Shown: in pieces, positions 1 to 8,444 of the stretch | Layout: each line of letters starts with the position of its first letter | Position numbering within the stretch: the stretch's first letter is position 1 | DNA from: Deltaproteobacteria bacterium | GTDB lineage: Bacteria > Myxococcota > Kuafuiibacteriia > Kuafuiibacteriales > Kuafuiibacteriaceae | Reading direction: 5' to 3' | Length of the DNA stretch: 64,000 nucleotides | NCBI GenBank assembly: GCA_016703535.1 | Contig: JADJBV010000001.1 | Span: 3,090,001 to 3,154,000, forward strand | Notes under the pieces: model-generated | The model's database searches: none | Told to the model about the DNA's origin: nothing | Seen by the model: the letters and a program-made list of their open reading frames with translations, nothing else | Made by a program: the position numbers and the translations under genes

Positions 1-768
1 GAGGACTCGGGCACTTGCAACTTGGGTACGCCCATCGCTGAGGCCCTCGGGCCTTTGGTCGACTACGCCCCCCTGGAGGACACCAGCCGCGCCAACTACA
101 TCCTCTTGCTCACCGACGGCATGGCCAACTGCGATGATCCGGTGCCGGCGGTGACCGCCCTGCGGGAGCAGGATCCCGAGGTGAAGATCTTCGTGGTCGG
201 CTTTGGCCGCGGCGTCGATCCCCGACAGCTGCGAGACATGGCCCGGGCCGGCGGCACCGCCCGGATGGGCACCCCCGAATATTATCAAGCCGACGACGCC
301 GCCTCGCTGCGGGCCGCCTTCGCGTCGATCGCGGGTGCGGTCTTGTCCTGCGAATACCGCCTGAGTTCGGTGCCGCCAGATCCCGATCAGCTCTACGTCT
401 ACTTCGACGGCGCGCCGGTCACTCGGGATCAAGGTCGAAACAACGGCTGGGATCACCAGGCCGGCACCAACGTGCTCAACTTCTACGGCGCCGCCTGCGA
501 TCAGCTCCAGTCGGGGGCGGTGGGCCAGCTCCAGATCGTCTACGGCTGCCCCTTGCCCCCTCAGCCCGACGGCGGCGTGACCGACACCGGGCCCAGGGAC
601 GGCAACTTGGATCCCGGCGGCAACCCGTGCAGCAGCTGCAGCGAATGCGGCAACCTCGGATGTTTGAGCTCCGGCCCCAACGAGGGGACGTGCGGGCCTT
701 GCACCGACGACTTCGAGTGTTGCCTCGGCAAGATCTGCAGCGGCGGCATCTGCGTCCCCAACCTCTGA
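1..768 (+). CDS. VWA-domain surface protein with Cys-rich tail (5' partial)
   Basis: The reading frame is open at the left edge, so only the last 255 residues are present. The visible part is the second half of a von Willebrand A fold: the strand-loop LLLTDGMANCDD, then KIFVVGFGRGVD and a helix leading to a predicted last strand. A Pro/Asp/Gly-rich linker (about residues 190-210) leads to a Cys-rich tail with about 11 cysteines in the last 55 residues, resembling small disulfide-knot repeats of exported proteins. The MIDAS DxSxS motif and any signal peptide would lie upstream of the window. It ends 4 bp before the convergent oxygenase gene. It is probably a secreted adhesion or metal-binding protein; the ligand cannot be read from the sequence. 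Confidence 0.8.
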   Translation, partial: EDSGTCNLGTPIAEALGPLVDYAPLEDTSRANYILLLTDGMANCDDPVPAVTALREQDPEVKIFVVGFGRGVDPRQLRDMARAGGTARMGTPEYYQADDAASLRAAFASIAGAVLSCEYRLSSVPPDPDQLYVYFDGAPVTRDQGRNNGWDHQAGTNVLNFYGAACDQLQSGAVGQLQIVYGCPLPPQPDGGVTDTGPRDGNLDPGGNPCSSCSECGNLGCLSSGPNEGTCGPCTDDFECCLGKICSGGICVPNL

Positions 769-772
769 GGCT

Positions 773-1378
773 TCAGGTTCGACGGTACATCACGTCGCTG
801 CGGAGCACATATTTGGTGCCCTGCTCGACCATGGCGCCTTCGTGGAGTACCGCGTGGGTGAAGATCAGGGCCTGCCCTTGTTTGGGTGGGACCTCCAGCT
901 GCAGGTCCAAAAACCGAGTTGCACCTCCGACGAAGCCGTCGTTCAAGTAGAAGAGCACCGTCAGCTCACTGCGCTCCTCGGCGCTCCGAGCGTAGGCGCC
1001 GTCGAAATGGGGCCCAAAGCGTTGGCCGGGCGAATAGCGATAGCCGCGGAAACGTTCGTTGAGCCCACAGGCGGAGACCTCACACCGCTCGTCCCGAAGC
1101 CGGAGCCGAGAGGGGACCTCCCCCTCGAGCACCTGGAACAGCTCCAGGCCCAACCCTGGATCGTCGAAGATCACCCGCTCGTTGTTCCGAAGTTCGGGCC
1201 GCAGCTCGAAGCCCCGGCCGGTCGAGATCGGCGCGATCGCCGGTGCACCTTCGTCGATCCGTTGGCGCAGCCCGCGGCATCGTTCGGCGGACAAGGCGCC
1301 GTCGAGCAAGAGCACCGTCGGCAGGCGTAGCCCCGGATAGCGCCCAGACAGATCCGCCAGTAGATCGCGCGTCAACAT
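773..1378 (-). CDS. 2-oxoglutarate/Fe(II)-dependent prolyl-4-hydroxylase-like oxygenase
   Basis: This 201-residue protein has the double-stranded beta-helix signature of 2OG-Fe(II) oxygenases of the prolyl 4-hydroxylase type. The iron-binding HxD is H124/D126 in FGPHFDGAY, the distal histidine is H179 in THAVLHEG, and R193 in KYVLRSDVMY is the expected 2-oxoglutarate carboxylate ligand. LTVLFYLND is the typical central strand. No signal peptide is seen, so it should act in the cytoplasm on a protein side chain or small molecule. It is the last gene of a four-gene operon, 10 bp after the NAD-kinase-like gene, which suggests a shared function. The fold is well supported; the substrate is unknown. 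Confidence 0.88.
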   Translation of the reverse strand: MLTRDLLADLSGRYPGLRLPTVLLLDGALSAERCRGLRQRIDEGAPAIAPISTGRGFELRPELRNNERVIFDDPGLGLELFQVLEGEVPSRLRLRDERCEVSACGLNERFRGYRYSPGQRFGPHFDGAYARSAEERSELTVLFYLNDGFVGGATRFLDLQLEVPPKQGQALIFTHAVLHEGAMVEQGTKYVLRSDVMYRRT

Positions 1379-1388
1379 CCGGACCTCC

Positions 1389-2282
1389 TCACGCCGCCAG
1401 CAAAAGCGGCCCCGGGGCTCGCCCGACGGTCACCACCTGGCCATAACCGAAGTCGAGGTAGTCGCCCTCGATGCCATCCCCGAAGCAGACCCCACCGTCG
1501 TTCATCTCGGAGACGATCGAGAGCGGCGCACCCGAGATCTGGCCGTGCACCAGCTCGGCGAAGGTGGACGGACTGGGCCAGGCCTCTCGCACCAAAAACA
1601 CCAGCTCGGCGCTGGTGGGCTTCGGCAACTGCGGACACCCAGGCCGACCTCGGGCCACACTTTTGGCCCAGCCGGTCGCGCCGGTGCCGGTCGCGATCAA
1701 CACCCCCGAGGAAGACTGGCGCTCCTCGCGCTCACCGAAATGGATCCGGTAACGGGCGCTCTGATGCGAGCGGTGGCCGACGAAGATCTCGTTCAAGGCC
1801 AACAACCGTTGCCCGTCCGAAAGCCGCGCCTCGACCATGGTGCGGTTTTCGAGCGGAAGGCGCCCGGCCCTCGAAGCCGCCAACAGATCGGCCACCGCCT
1901 GCACCGGGTGCCGCGCCAACACCCCCGGGATCCGGTCCGGCGCGGGGTTGACGCCGACCACCGGCTGGCCATGCAGATATTTGGCGACGTTGGCCACCAA
2001 GCCGTCTTGGCCCACCGCCAAGATCACGTCCTCGGGCTCAAAGAGGAAGCGATCAAGTTCGGTGCGACCGACCTGGGCCCGTCGCCAATCCTTGGGGATG
2101 GCGGCCGAAAGTTGATGCCGAGCCGACGCCTCGACCTGATGCCGGGACAAGATCTCATCCAAGGTTTGGCCTTGGCTCTTCAGGAAAAAGGCGGCCTGGG
2201 CCCGGGTGCCGTGACGCACCAACAGGGCCTCGAGATCGGTGGGGCGGGTCACGATGACCGCCCGAGGCGCCACGGTGCCCAT
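1389..2282 (-). CDS. NAD kinase-like protein, atypical GQDGL motif
   Basis: This 297-residue protein follows the ATP-NAD kinase fold: the nucleotide loop AVGQDGLVANV (GQDGL at about 91-95, canonical GGDGT), the NE pair (N164/E165 in ALNEIFVG), and SSGVLIATGTGATGW (190-205), equivalent to the canonical ST(P)TGST region. The second glycine of GGDGT is Gln, so activity or nucleotide preference may differ from a true NADK. A separate paralogue with GGDGM lies at 42169-43047. The ATG overlaps the SPFH stop codon (TGATG); a GTG one codon earlier (2285) is also possible. Position between an SPFH gene and a hydroxylase, behind an NrtR-like regulator, suggests a specialised NAD(H)-related role rather than bulk NADP synthesis. 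Confidence 0.85.
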   Translation of the reverse strand: MGTVAPRAVIVTRPTDLEALLVRHGTRAQAAFFLKSQGQTLDEILSRHQVEASARHQLSAAIPKDWRRAQVGRTELDRFLFEPEDVILAVGQDGLVANVAKYLHGQPVVGVNPAPDRIPGVLARHPVQAVADLLAASRAGRLPLENRTMVEARLSDGQRLLALNEIFVGHRSHQSARYRIHFGEREERQSSSGVLIATGTGATGWAKSVARGRPGCPQLPKPTSAELVFLVREAWPSPSTFAELVHGQISGAPLSIVSEMNDGGVCFGDGIEGDYLDFGYGQVVTVGRAPGPLLLAA

Positions 2283-3310
2283 CACTCACCCTCCCGCTCC
2301 TCGAGCCGCCGCGAAGAGGCGCCGAGCAGACGCTGCAACATCGGCCCCAAGGTGTCGGGCGACAGGCTGAGGTGATCGATGTGCTCCAACTTCCCGGCCA
2401 ACTCCCGGGCCGCCAACCCGAACAAGGCTACCGGCGGCAACAACTCGTAGATCGCCATCCGGGCCCGCTCCGCTTCGACCTTGGCCTCCTCGAGGACCCG
2501 AATGCTCTCGGCCTGAGCGCTGGCGTTGATCCGAACGTTCCCGGCCGAGGCCTCGGCCTCGATACGCCGAGATTCGCCGAGATCGGTGGCCCGCTTCCGC
2601 TCGTTTTGCCCGCGTTGGGCGATCAGCTGCTCCTCCCGACGGGCCAGCTCGATCTGGTTGGCCAACTCGTTCTCTTGAATGGCCCGCTCCTTCTCCACCG
2701 CCAAAGCCCGGCGTTGGAAGGTGGCGTGGTCGGCGCTCTCTTGGATCCGCTCCCGGGTCGGCATCTGCAGGGCCTTCTCCATCTCGGCGGTCGGCGAAAC
2801 CGCGCTGACCCGGGTGCCGACGATCAACAGCCCCATCCCGCTCAACGTCTGATCTTCGACTAAGCCCCGGTGGATCCGTTCCCGGAGACGAGCCACCCCC
2901 TCCTCCAACAAGGTGGTCAGGGGCTTCTCGAGGAGGGCGGTCGCCGCCAGCTGTTGGGCCAACTCGTTGACCACCACCGCCAACTTATCGAGGGGGTCTT
3001 TGCGATAGGCGCCGCTTTGCGTGTCCAAGGAGAAGTCGATGCGCTGGGCCAAAAGCTCCGGGTCCTGGGTCCGGTAGGTGATGACGCCGTTGACCACCAC
3101 CTCTTGAAAGTCCAAAGAGCGGGCCCGAAAACAGAAGGCCAGATCCCGATCGTCGAGGGGCACCTCACAGAGGCTGGCCCCGAGGGGCATGAACCAAAAC
3201 GACAGGCCCGGGCCGCTCTTTCGCTTTTGCCCGTCCTTCCAGAGGATCACGTGGTTGGTCGGTTCGGCCCGCAAGTGCCGAAACAACGGGAAGTACTTGA
3301 TCGTCGCCAT
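2282..3310 (-). CDS. SPFH/band-7 domain protein
   Basis: The 342-residue protein has a band-7 domain over about residues 20-190 (the strand EVVVNGVITYRTQDPELLAQ is typical) followed by a long charged helix, about 200-290, rich in Glu/Arg/Ala and suited to coiled-coil oligomerisation as in stomatin/flotillin proteins. No hydrophobic anchor is visible at the N terminus, unlike most membrane stomatins, so it may be soluble or peripherally bound. I chose ATG at 3310 because AAGGAGG lies six bases upstream and overlaps the stop of the regulator gene; a TTG two codons earlier is the alternative. It is translationally coupled to the NAD-kinase-like gene. It is probably the scaffold of the operon; no partner is proven. 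Confidence 0.88.
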   Translation of the reverse strand: MATIKYFPLFRHLRAEPTNHVILWKDGQKRKSGPGLSFWFMPLGASLCEVPLDDRDLAFCFRARSLDFQEVVVNGVITYRTQDPELLAQRIDFSLDTQSGAYRKDPLDKLAVVVNELAQQLAATALLEKPLTTLLEEGVARLRERIHRGLVEDQTLSGMGLLIVGTRVSAVSPTAEMEKALQMPTRERIQESADHATFQRRALAVEKERAIQENELANQIELARREEQLIAQRGQNERKRATDLGESRRIEAEASAGNVRINASAQAESIRVLEEAKVEAERARMAIYELLPPVALFGLAARELAGKLEHIDHLSLSPDTLGPMLQRLLGASSRRLEEREGE

Positions 3311-3322
3311 CTGCAACCTCCT

Positions 3323-4045
3323 TCACACCGCCGATCGCTTGACGAAGCGATAGAGCTCGGCCGGCCGATGCAGGACCTCACTCTCTCTTGCGCCGGTGGC
3401 CTCGAGGAGCCCCGAGGCCAACATCCGCCGGCGAAACGAGTCTTTGTTGAGCGGTTCACCTCGCACCGCTTCGTGCACGTCTTGCAGCGCCCGCAGCGTG
3501 AACTCGGGCGGCAGCAGCTGAAACCCAACCGGGGAGTAGTCGAGCTTGCCCCGCAAGCGCTTGATCGCCAGGCCCAAGATGTCGGCGTGATCGAGGAACA
3601 GCGGGATGGGTTGGCCGTTGGGCCCCCGCACCTCCACCGGGCCCCCGGTTTCGCCGGGCCACGGGACCTCGATGGTGCCCGGCACCGCCGCCGCCGCGCC
3701 GAACCGTTCGGGGTCGAGGAGCGCGTAGTAGCTGACGGTGATCACCCGGCCCCGGGGATCTCGGCGCGGGTCGCCAAAGGTGTAGAGCTGCTCGAGGAAC
3801 ACCGCCCGGATCCCCGCTTTGTCCCGCAACAGCCGGGCCGCCGCCCCGTCCAAGGACTCGTCGATCTGCACGAAGCCGCCGGGCAAGGCGTAGCTGCCCC
3901 GTTCGGGCTCGAGGCTACGTTCGTAGAGCAAGACCAAAAGCCCCCCGTCCCGGACGGTCAGGCAGACCACGTCGACCGCCACCGAAGGCTTCGGGTAGTC
4001 GGCGAAGGCCTTGGGGGCCGGGGGCTTGGACCTTCGCTGCACCAT
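3323..4045 (-). CDS. NrtR-like Nudix-wHTH transcriptional regulator
   Basis: The 240-residue protein is a Nudix fold (about 20-140) fused to a C-terminal winged helix (about 178-225). The Nudix box runs G57 to I79 but is degenerate: RLLRDKAG replaces REUXEEXG, so both metal-binding glutamates are gone, as in NrtR-type regulators that bind ADP-ribose-like ligands without hydrolysing them. The segment FTLRALQDVHEAVRG with FRRRMLASGLLEATG is the characteristic NrtR wHTH. I prefer the ATG at 4045 over 4072 because AAGGA sits five bases before it and the Nudix fold needs no more N terminus. The start and RBS lie inside a perfect palindrome (4044-4065), which implies autoregulation. It heads the SPFH/NADK-like/hydroxylase operon. 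Confidence 0.87.
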   Translation of the reverse strand: MVQRRSKPPAPKAFADYPKPSVAVDVVCLTVRDGGLLVLLYERSLEPERGSYALPGGFVQIDESLDGAAARLLRDKAGIRAVFLEQLYTFGDPRRDPRGRVITVSYYALLDPERFGAAAAVPGTIEVPWPGETGGPVEVRGPNGQPIPLFLDHADILGLAIKRLRGKLDYSPVGFQLLPPEFTLRALQDVHEAVRGEPLNKDSFRRRMLASGLLEATGARESEVLHRPAELYRFVKRSAV

Positions 4046-4065
4046 GCATATATCCTTATATGCAT
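4044..4065. promoter_or_regulatory. Perfect palindrome over nrtR-like RBS and start: probable operator
   Basis: Arms ATGCATATA and TATATGCAT are separated by TCCT, giving a perfect 9+9 inverted repeat of 22 bp, strikingly AT-rich in a GC-rich region. Read on the minus strand it contains the AAGGA ribosome-binding site and the first bases of the ATG of the regulator gene. Length and symmetry fit the roughly 21-bp palindromes bound by NrtR dimers. Binding here would block transcription or translation of the four-gene operon. Function is inferred from position and symmetry. Confidence 0.7.
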
Positions 4066-4124
4066 GACGCATCTAACGTCAAGGTGCGGACCCGCACGCG
4101 GCGGGGGGCCCGCGGGGATCGCTG

Positions 4125-4700
4125 CTAGGAGTGGTACTTGGCCACCACCTCTTTCACCGTGGTCTCCAGGAAGTGTTCCTTGTGGAAGCGCTCGAAGAAG
4201 TCCCAGGTGGTGAAGGTGGCGGGGTCGGCCTGATCGACGAAGAGTTTGCCCAAGAGGTGGTCACACTCGTGCTGCATCGTTCCGGCGGTGAAGCCTTGGT
4301 AGGTGGTGTCGATGGCCCGGCCCTCGCGGTCGAAGGCGGTCAAGCGGATCCGGGCGTAACGCGGGACCACCCCGCGCAGGTTGGGGACCGAAAGGCACCC
4401 TTCGAAGTTCTTGAAGGTCTCGTCGCCCAGCGCCGTGATCACCGGGTTGATCAACACGGTCAGCGGGATCTTGGGCTTGTATGGGTAGCGGGGGTTGTTG
4501 CCGACCTCGATCACCGTGACCTGGACCGACTCGTGGACCTGGGGGGCCGCGATCCCCGCGCCGTTGGCGTCCCGCATGGTCTCGATCAGGTCGTCGATCA
4601 AGGTCTGGACCGCGGCGCTCCGGATCTGGTCGACCGGGATGGGTTCGGCGACCTTGCGGAGGATGGGGTGGCCGATCAGAGCAATTTTCCGAATGGTCAT
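4125..4700 (-). CDS. def: Peptide deformylase
   Basis: This 191-residue cytoplasmic metalloenzyme removes the formyl group from the initiator methionine of new proteins. All three family motifs are present: GAGIAAPQV (GxGxAAxQ), EGCLSVP (EGCLS, with the metal-binding Cys) and QHECDHLLG (HExxDH-type, two His ligands and the catalytic Glu). Length is normal for a bacterial deformylase with a short C-terminal helix. It is divergent from the exonuclease III gene (30 bp between starts) and lies 79 bp upstream of the NrtR-like operon on the same strand. No fmt gene is adjacent, unlike in many genomes. Confidence 0.96.
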   Translation of the reverse strand: MTIRKIALIGHPILRKVAEPIPVDQIRSAAVQTLIDDLIETMRDANGAGIAAPQVHESVQVTVIEVGNNPRYPYKPKIPLTVLINPVITALGDETFKNFEGCLSVPNLRGVVPRYARIRLTAFDREGRAIDTTYQGFTAGTMQHECDHLLGKLFVDQADPATFTTWDFFERFHKEHFLETTVKEVVAKYHS

Positions 4701-4729
4701 GGCGCGACTTCGATCTTAGACCGGGAGCC

Positions 4730-5497
4730 GTGAAGATCGCGAGCTGGAACGTCAATTCGCTCCGGGCCCGAGAGGACCAGGTGCTGGACTGGCTGGAGGC
4801 CCACCGCCCCGACGTGTTGTGCATGCAAGAGCTGAAGATGGTCGACCAGGAGTTCCCGACCGACGCCTTCGGGGACCTGGGCTACGACGTCGCCTTCTTC
4901 GGGCAACGGGCCTACAACGGCGTGGCCATCGCCAGCCGGGACGACCTGGTGGACGTTGTCCGCGGCTTCCCGGGTGATCCGCCGGACGCCGAACGACGCC
5001 TTTTGGCCGCGACCATCGGCGGCATCCGCATCATCGACATCTACCTCCCCAACGGCCAGGAGTTGGGTTCGCCCAAGTACGAATACAAGCTGCGGTGGCT
5101 GGAGCAGCTCCTCGAGTTCTTGCGCGCCGGCCCCGGACCCGACACGCCGCTGTTGATCTGCGGCGACTACAACATCGCGCCCCTCGATCTCGATCTTTGG
5201 GACGGGGGCGGAAGGGAGGGCCTCTTCGTCAGCCCCGCCGAACGCCGAGGTTTTCAGCGCCTCCTGGAGTGGGGCCTGGTCGACGCCTTCCGCCACTTCC
5301 ACCCTGACGAACCCAAGCAGTACACTTGGTGGGACTATCGGGCCGGCGGCTTCGAGCGGAACAAAGGCATGCGCATCGATCACTTCTTGGTCACCCGTTC
5401 GGTGTTGGCCCGGGCCAAAGGCGTCACCATCGATCGGAAGATGCGGGCCAACGAACAGCCGAGTGATCACGTGCCGATCGTGTTGGAGCTCGATTGA
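4730..5497 (+). CDS. xthA: Exodeoxyribonuclease III (AP endonuclease)
   Basis: The 255-residue protein belongs to the EEP superfamily, ExoIII branch, which cleaves abasic sites and removes blocked 3' ends in base-excision repair. Visible signatures are the start KIASWNVNSLRAR, the metal-binding Glu in VLCMQELKM, IDIYLPNG with the following KYEYKLRWLEQL, LLICGDYNIAP (catalytic D and N), YTWWDYR, GMRIDHFLVT and the terminal PSDHVPIVLELD carrying the catalytic Asp/His. The GTG at 4730 is preceded by a GGGAG ribosome-binding site. The next gene starts inside its stop region, so the two are probably cotranscribed. Confidence 0.96.
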   Translation: MKIASWNVNSLRAREDQVLDWLEAHRPDVLCMQELKMVDQEFPTDAFGDLGYDVAFFGQRAYNGVAIASRDDLVDVVRGFPGDPPDAERRLLAATIGGIRIIDIYLPNGQELGSPKYEYKLRWLEQLLEFLRAGPGPDTPLLICGDYNIAPLDLDLWDGGGREGLFVSPAERRGFQRLLEWGLVDAFRHFHPDEPKQYTWWDYRAGGFERNKGMRIDHFLVTRSVLARAKGVTIDRKMRANEQPSDHVPIVLELD

Positions 5498-6774
5498 GGG
5501 CCGCCTGGGCGCTGGCCGCTTCGTTGTTGGGTTGGGCCTGTGAGGCTCCCAGCACCCCATTGGGCGCCCAGATCCCGATCGAAGTGCCGCCGCCCAGCCC
5601 CGGTTTGACCTTGGTGGGACCGGGGCCCGAGCTGAGGGCGGTGGTCGGCTGCCTCCGCAGCTTCCCTTTGACGCTGCACAACCAGACCTCGAGCCCGATC
5701 ACCCTGGGTGCGATCGAATTGAACGGCGCGAGCTCGGCCTTCTTGATCGAGCGCAGCGCCCCCACCCGCCTGGATTCGGGGGACAAATTTACGTTTCGAG
5801 CCTGGTTCCGTCCGGAGGTGGTGGGCCTGGCGGAGGCCGTGTTGACCGTCGCCGGGCGCCATGAAGAAACGTCGTTCTTCGCGGAACTTCGCTTGTCGGG
5901 CGAAGGGTTCGCCAACGAGCCCCGAGAGGAGCACTTCCCCCAGCCCGGTCCGCCCCGGGTCGACCTGTTGGTGATCTTCGACGATGGGCCGGCCTCGAGT
6001 CGCCTGGCCACTTCGTCGCGGCGCAACCTGATCGAGCTGAGGGACGTGCTCGCGGAGCAGCCCTGGGACTGGCACTTGGCGATCACCACCACTGATCCGG
6101 CGATCGATGGGCGGCTTCTGCCCGTCGAAGGGGCCGAGATCATCGATCGCGACTCCACGCCCGAAGCCTGGGCCCGCTTGATTCCGGAGCCCGGCGAGGT
6201 TCATCCCCAGCGCGGCCTCGAGGCCCTGGCCCGGGCCCTCGGGTCCCCCCACGATGTCGGCCACAACCTTGGCTTTCGACGCAACGAGGCCTGGTTATGG
6301 GTTTTGGTCGTGGCCGCCCGGGATGACCAGAGCCCGGGCGCGACCGTCGACTGGGCCAACCGGCTCCTCGAGCTGTACGGAAGCTGGGGCGTTTTATGGG
6401 GCGTCGTGGGCCCCGAAGCCGGCTGCGGCCTCGAGTGGGGCGCGGTGGAGCCCAGCCCCCGATACGCCGAGGTGATCCGCGAGAGCGGCGGCATCTCGGG
6501 TTCAATCTGCGACGACGGGTGGGCCCGTGGGATCTTCAGTTTTGGGGAGAGCACCCCGTTGCCCACGGTGCTGTCGTTGACCTTGCCCGCCCGGGCCGAG
6601 ACCCTGGAGGTTTGGGTGGATGATCAACCGCTCCCGGCGATGACCGATGGGGGTTTGGTCAACTGGAGTTACGACAGCCAAGAAGCGGCGGTTCGAATCG
6701 GAGCCCGAGCGACGCCGACGCCCGGCCACGTGGTGACGGTGGGTTATTGGCCGGCCTGCGGCGGTCCATCCTGA
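5494..6774 (+). CDS. Lipoprotein with Ig-like (choice-of-anchor D type) domain and degenerate VWA-like domain
   Basis: The 426-residue product starts with a lipoprotein signal (LAASLLGWA before Cys16). Residues about 40-135 look like an ASPM-SPD-2-Hydin-type Ig domain (PLTLHNQTSSPITLGAIEL, FRAWFRPEVVGLAEAVLTV). From about 150, RVDLLVIFDDGPASS resembles the first strand and MIDAS of a VWA domain, with the usual DxSxS replaced by DDGPAS, so metal binding may be lost. The TTG start overlaps the xthA stop by 4 bp (TTGA). It is probably a surface lipoprotein of a kind common in Myxococcota; the role is unknown. Confidence 0.75.
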   Translation: MRAAWALAASLLGWACEAPSTPLGAQIPIEVPPPSPGLTLVGPGPELRAVVGCLRSFPLTLHNQTSSPITLGAIELNGASSAFLIERSAPTRLDSGDKFTFRAWFRPEVVGLAEAVLTVAGRHEETSFFAELRLSGEGFANEPREEHFPQPGPPRVDLLVIFDDGPASSRLATSSRRNLIELRDVLAEQPWDWHLAITTTDPAIDGRLLPVEGAEIIDRDSTPEAWARLIPEPGEVHPQRGLEALARALGSPHDVGHNLGFRRNEAWLWVLVVAARDDQSPGATVDWANRLLELYGSWGVLWGVVGPEAGCGLEWGAVEPSPRYAEVIRESGGISGSICDDGWARGIFSFGESTPLPTVLSLTLPARAETLEVWVDDQPLPAMTDGGLVNWSYDSQEAAVRIGARATPTPGHVVTVGYWPACGGPS

Positions 6775-6845
6775 ACCCAACGGTTGTCCTGCAAAGCTGA
6801 AGGCACCCGGCGTGATTTTTCCGGGACGCGCCGCGCTCCGCGCCG

Positions 6846-7793
6846 ATGATGGAAGAGATGGTGCGGCGCATCGCGGGCGTGGAGAGCCAGAACTTCTCGC
6901 TCGAGGTCGGCGCAGGCACGGGGCCCCGACCACCCACCTCAACATGCGAGACGCCCCTCGGCGAAGAGACGGCGGCGCGACGAATGGCCGGGGTGCCGCG
7001 GAATTTGCCCCTGGCTTTGCCTGCGCTGCGGCCCAACTACCAAACCCCCGAGCCCGTCTCGTTGCGGTGGTCCAACCCGATCGAGTCGTGGCCCATCTAC
7101 TTGGCGCCGATCCGCGAAGGCGACGGTCGGGGGCCGATCACGGTGTTGGTCCACGGCGCCGGCTACGGGAGCTGCAAGGACGCGAGCCGCATCGCCGCGG
7201 GCCTGACCAGCGCCGAGCTGCCTGGCGAGGTGCACCTCCTCCATTGGCCAACGCCGAGCGTGGCGATCAGCGCGGGCGCTGCCTATCTGGGGGGCCTGTT
7301 CAGCGGGGCCGCTCGGGGCCGAGCCACCGCCGCGGGGATCGAGACCGCCAAGGCTGGACAGGCCCAAGCCGAAGACTTTGCGGTGCACCTGGGCCGAGTT
7401 TTGGCTTCGCTGGGCGCGACCCCCGAACGTCCGCTGCGGTTGGTTGGTCACTCCCTGGGGGCGCACCTGTTGGTCTCGGCCTTGGGCAACGAACACCTGA
7501 AGAAGTTGCCGATCGACGAGGTCGTGCTCTTGGCCGGCTGCACCTCCGCCCAGGTGGACGTAGCCCAACTCGAGCGCCAAGGCCTAAAGCGCTTGATCAA
7601 CGTCTACTCGAGCCAAGACAGCTCGCTCCAAACGGCCAACAGGTACTTGGGCTCGCTGGCGGGGACCACGCCGCTGACCTTGGGCCGACCGATCGCTCAA
7701 ACCGAGGTGCTCAGCCTGGGCACCGAGTTGCCCCACGACGGCTACTGGGCCCAGCTGCCCGCCATCTTGGGTGCCTGGGGTACGGGCGCTTGA
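6846..7793 (+). CDS. Alpha/beta hydrolase
   Basis: This 315-residue protein has an alpha/beta-hydrolase core: the oxyanion-hole strand TVLVHGAGYG at about 100, the nucleophile elbow GHSLGAHL at about 200, a candidate acid in INVYSSQDSSLQ and a candidate catalytic His in LGTELPHDGYW near the C terminus. The first 75 residues are poorly conserved, and the start (ATGATG) has no clear ribosome-binding site, so the true start may be further in. No signal peptide is obvious. The substrate is unknown. It ends 7 bp before a convergent gene. Confidence 0.7.
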   Translation: MMEEMVRRIAGVESQNFSLEVGAGTGPRPPTSTCETPLGEETAARRMAGVPRNLPLALPALRPNYQTPEPVSLRWSNPIESWPIYLAPIREGDGRGPITVLVHGAGYGSCKDASRIAAGLTSAELPGEVHLLHWPTPSVAISAGAAYLGGLFSGAARGRATAAGIETAKAGQAQAEDFAVHLGRVLASLGATPERPLRLVGHSLGAHLLVSALGNEHLKKLPIDEVVLLAGCTSAQVDVAQLERQGLKRLINVYSSQDSSLQTANRYLGSLAGTTPLTLGRPIAQTEVLSLGTELPHDGYWAQLPAILGAWGTGA

Positions 7794-7800
7794 GCGCGAG

Positions 7801-8367
7801 TTACACCAAAGGACGGCGCAACACCGCGGCCAACTCGTGGACCGCCTGACGCACCAGCTCTTTGTCGCCGGTCTTCAGCACCACTTCATCGGCGTCGCGC
7901 TCGACGATCACCTTGCGGAAGTCCTTCCGATCCAGCTTGGCCAACGGTTTTTCGCCGGGGAGGATCTTCTGGAGTTGAGCGACGTCGGCGGGGCTGAGGG
8001 GGATCGGGTCACCGCCGGCCTCGAGCAAGGCGGCCAACTTGTCTTGGACCTCGGGCGAGAGGCGGCCCAGGTTGTTTTTGGCCCGGAGCGGGACCCGGGC
8101 CACCTGGGCGGTCGCCGGATCGACGGCGCTGGAGTAGCTGGCGCCCTGCCCCTCCATGCCCAAGCCGCCCACGAAGCCCGGCAAGCAGATCTGCATGAAG
8201 CTGTAGTCGAGGGGATTCTCGAAGGTCGGCTGGAGGTAGTCGGAGACCCACTTTTCCCAGTCGATCCGGAGGGTTCGAGCGATGAACTGGTTGAGGTGGA
8301 GCCATCGCTGGACCCGGTCTTGGGCCTCCACCGGCAACTTTTGGTAGGCCTCGAGCCAGACGCCCAT
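7801..8367 (-). CDS. Hypothetical protein
   Basis: This 188-residue protein is not recognised. It is probably cytoplasmic, with an aromatic N-terminal half (WLHLNQFIARTLRIDWEKWVSDYL), a middle segment with glycine turns (CLPGFVGGLGMEGQG), and a charged helical C terminus ending in a predicted helix ELVRQAVHELAAVLR. No signal peptide, membrane segment or catalytic motif is seen. It is divergent from the two small unknown genes at 8445-9320 (77 bp between starts), so the three may form one unit with a shared promoter region. Confidence 0.6.
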   Translation of the reverse strand: MGVWLEAYQKLPVEAQDRVQRWLHLNQFIARTLRIDWEKWVSDYLQPTFENPLDYSFMQICLPGFVGGLGMEGQGASYSSAVDPATAQVARVPLRAKNNLGRLSPEVQDKLAALLEAGGDPIPLSPADVAQLQKILPGEKPLAKLDRKDFRKVIVERDADEVVLKTGDKELVRQAVHELAAVLRRPLV

Positions 8368-8444
8368 CGGTCGGGGATGCTCGCATCTTTGGGGCCCACA
8401 GGGAACCTTGTCGAACGGGACCCCGAAATGTAGGCTCCTCTCCT

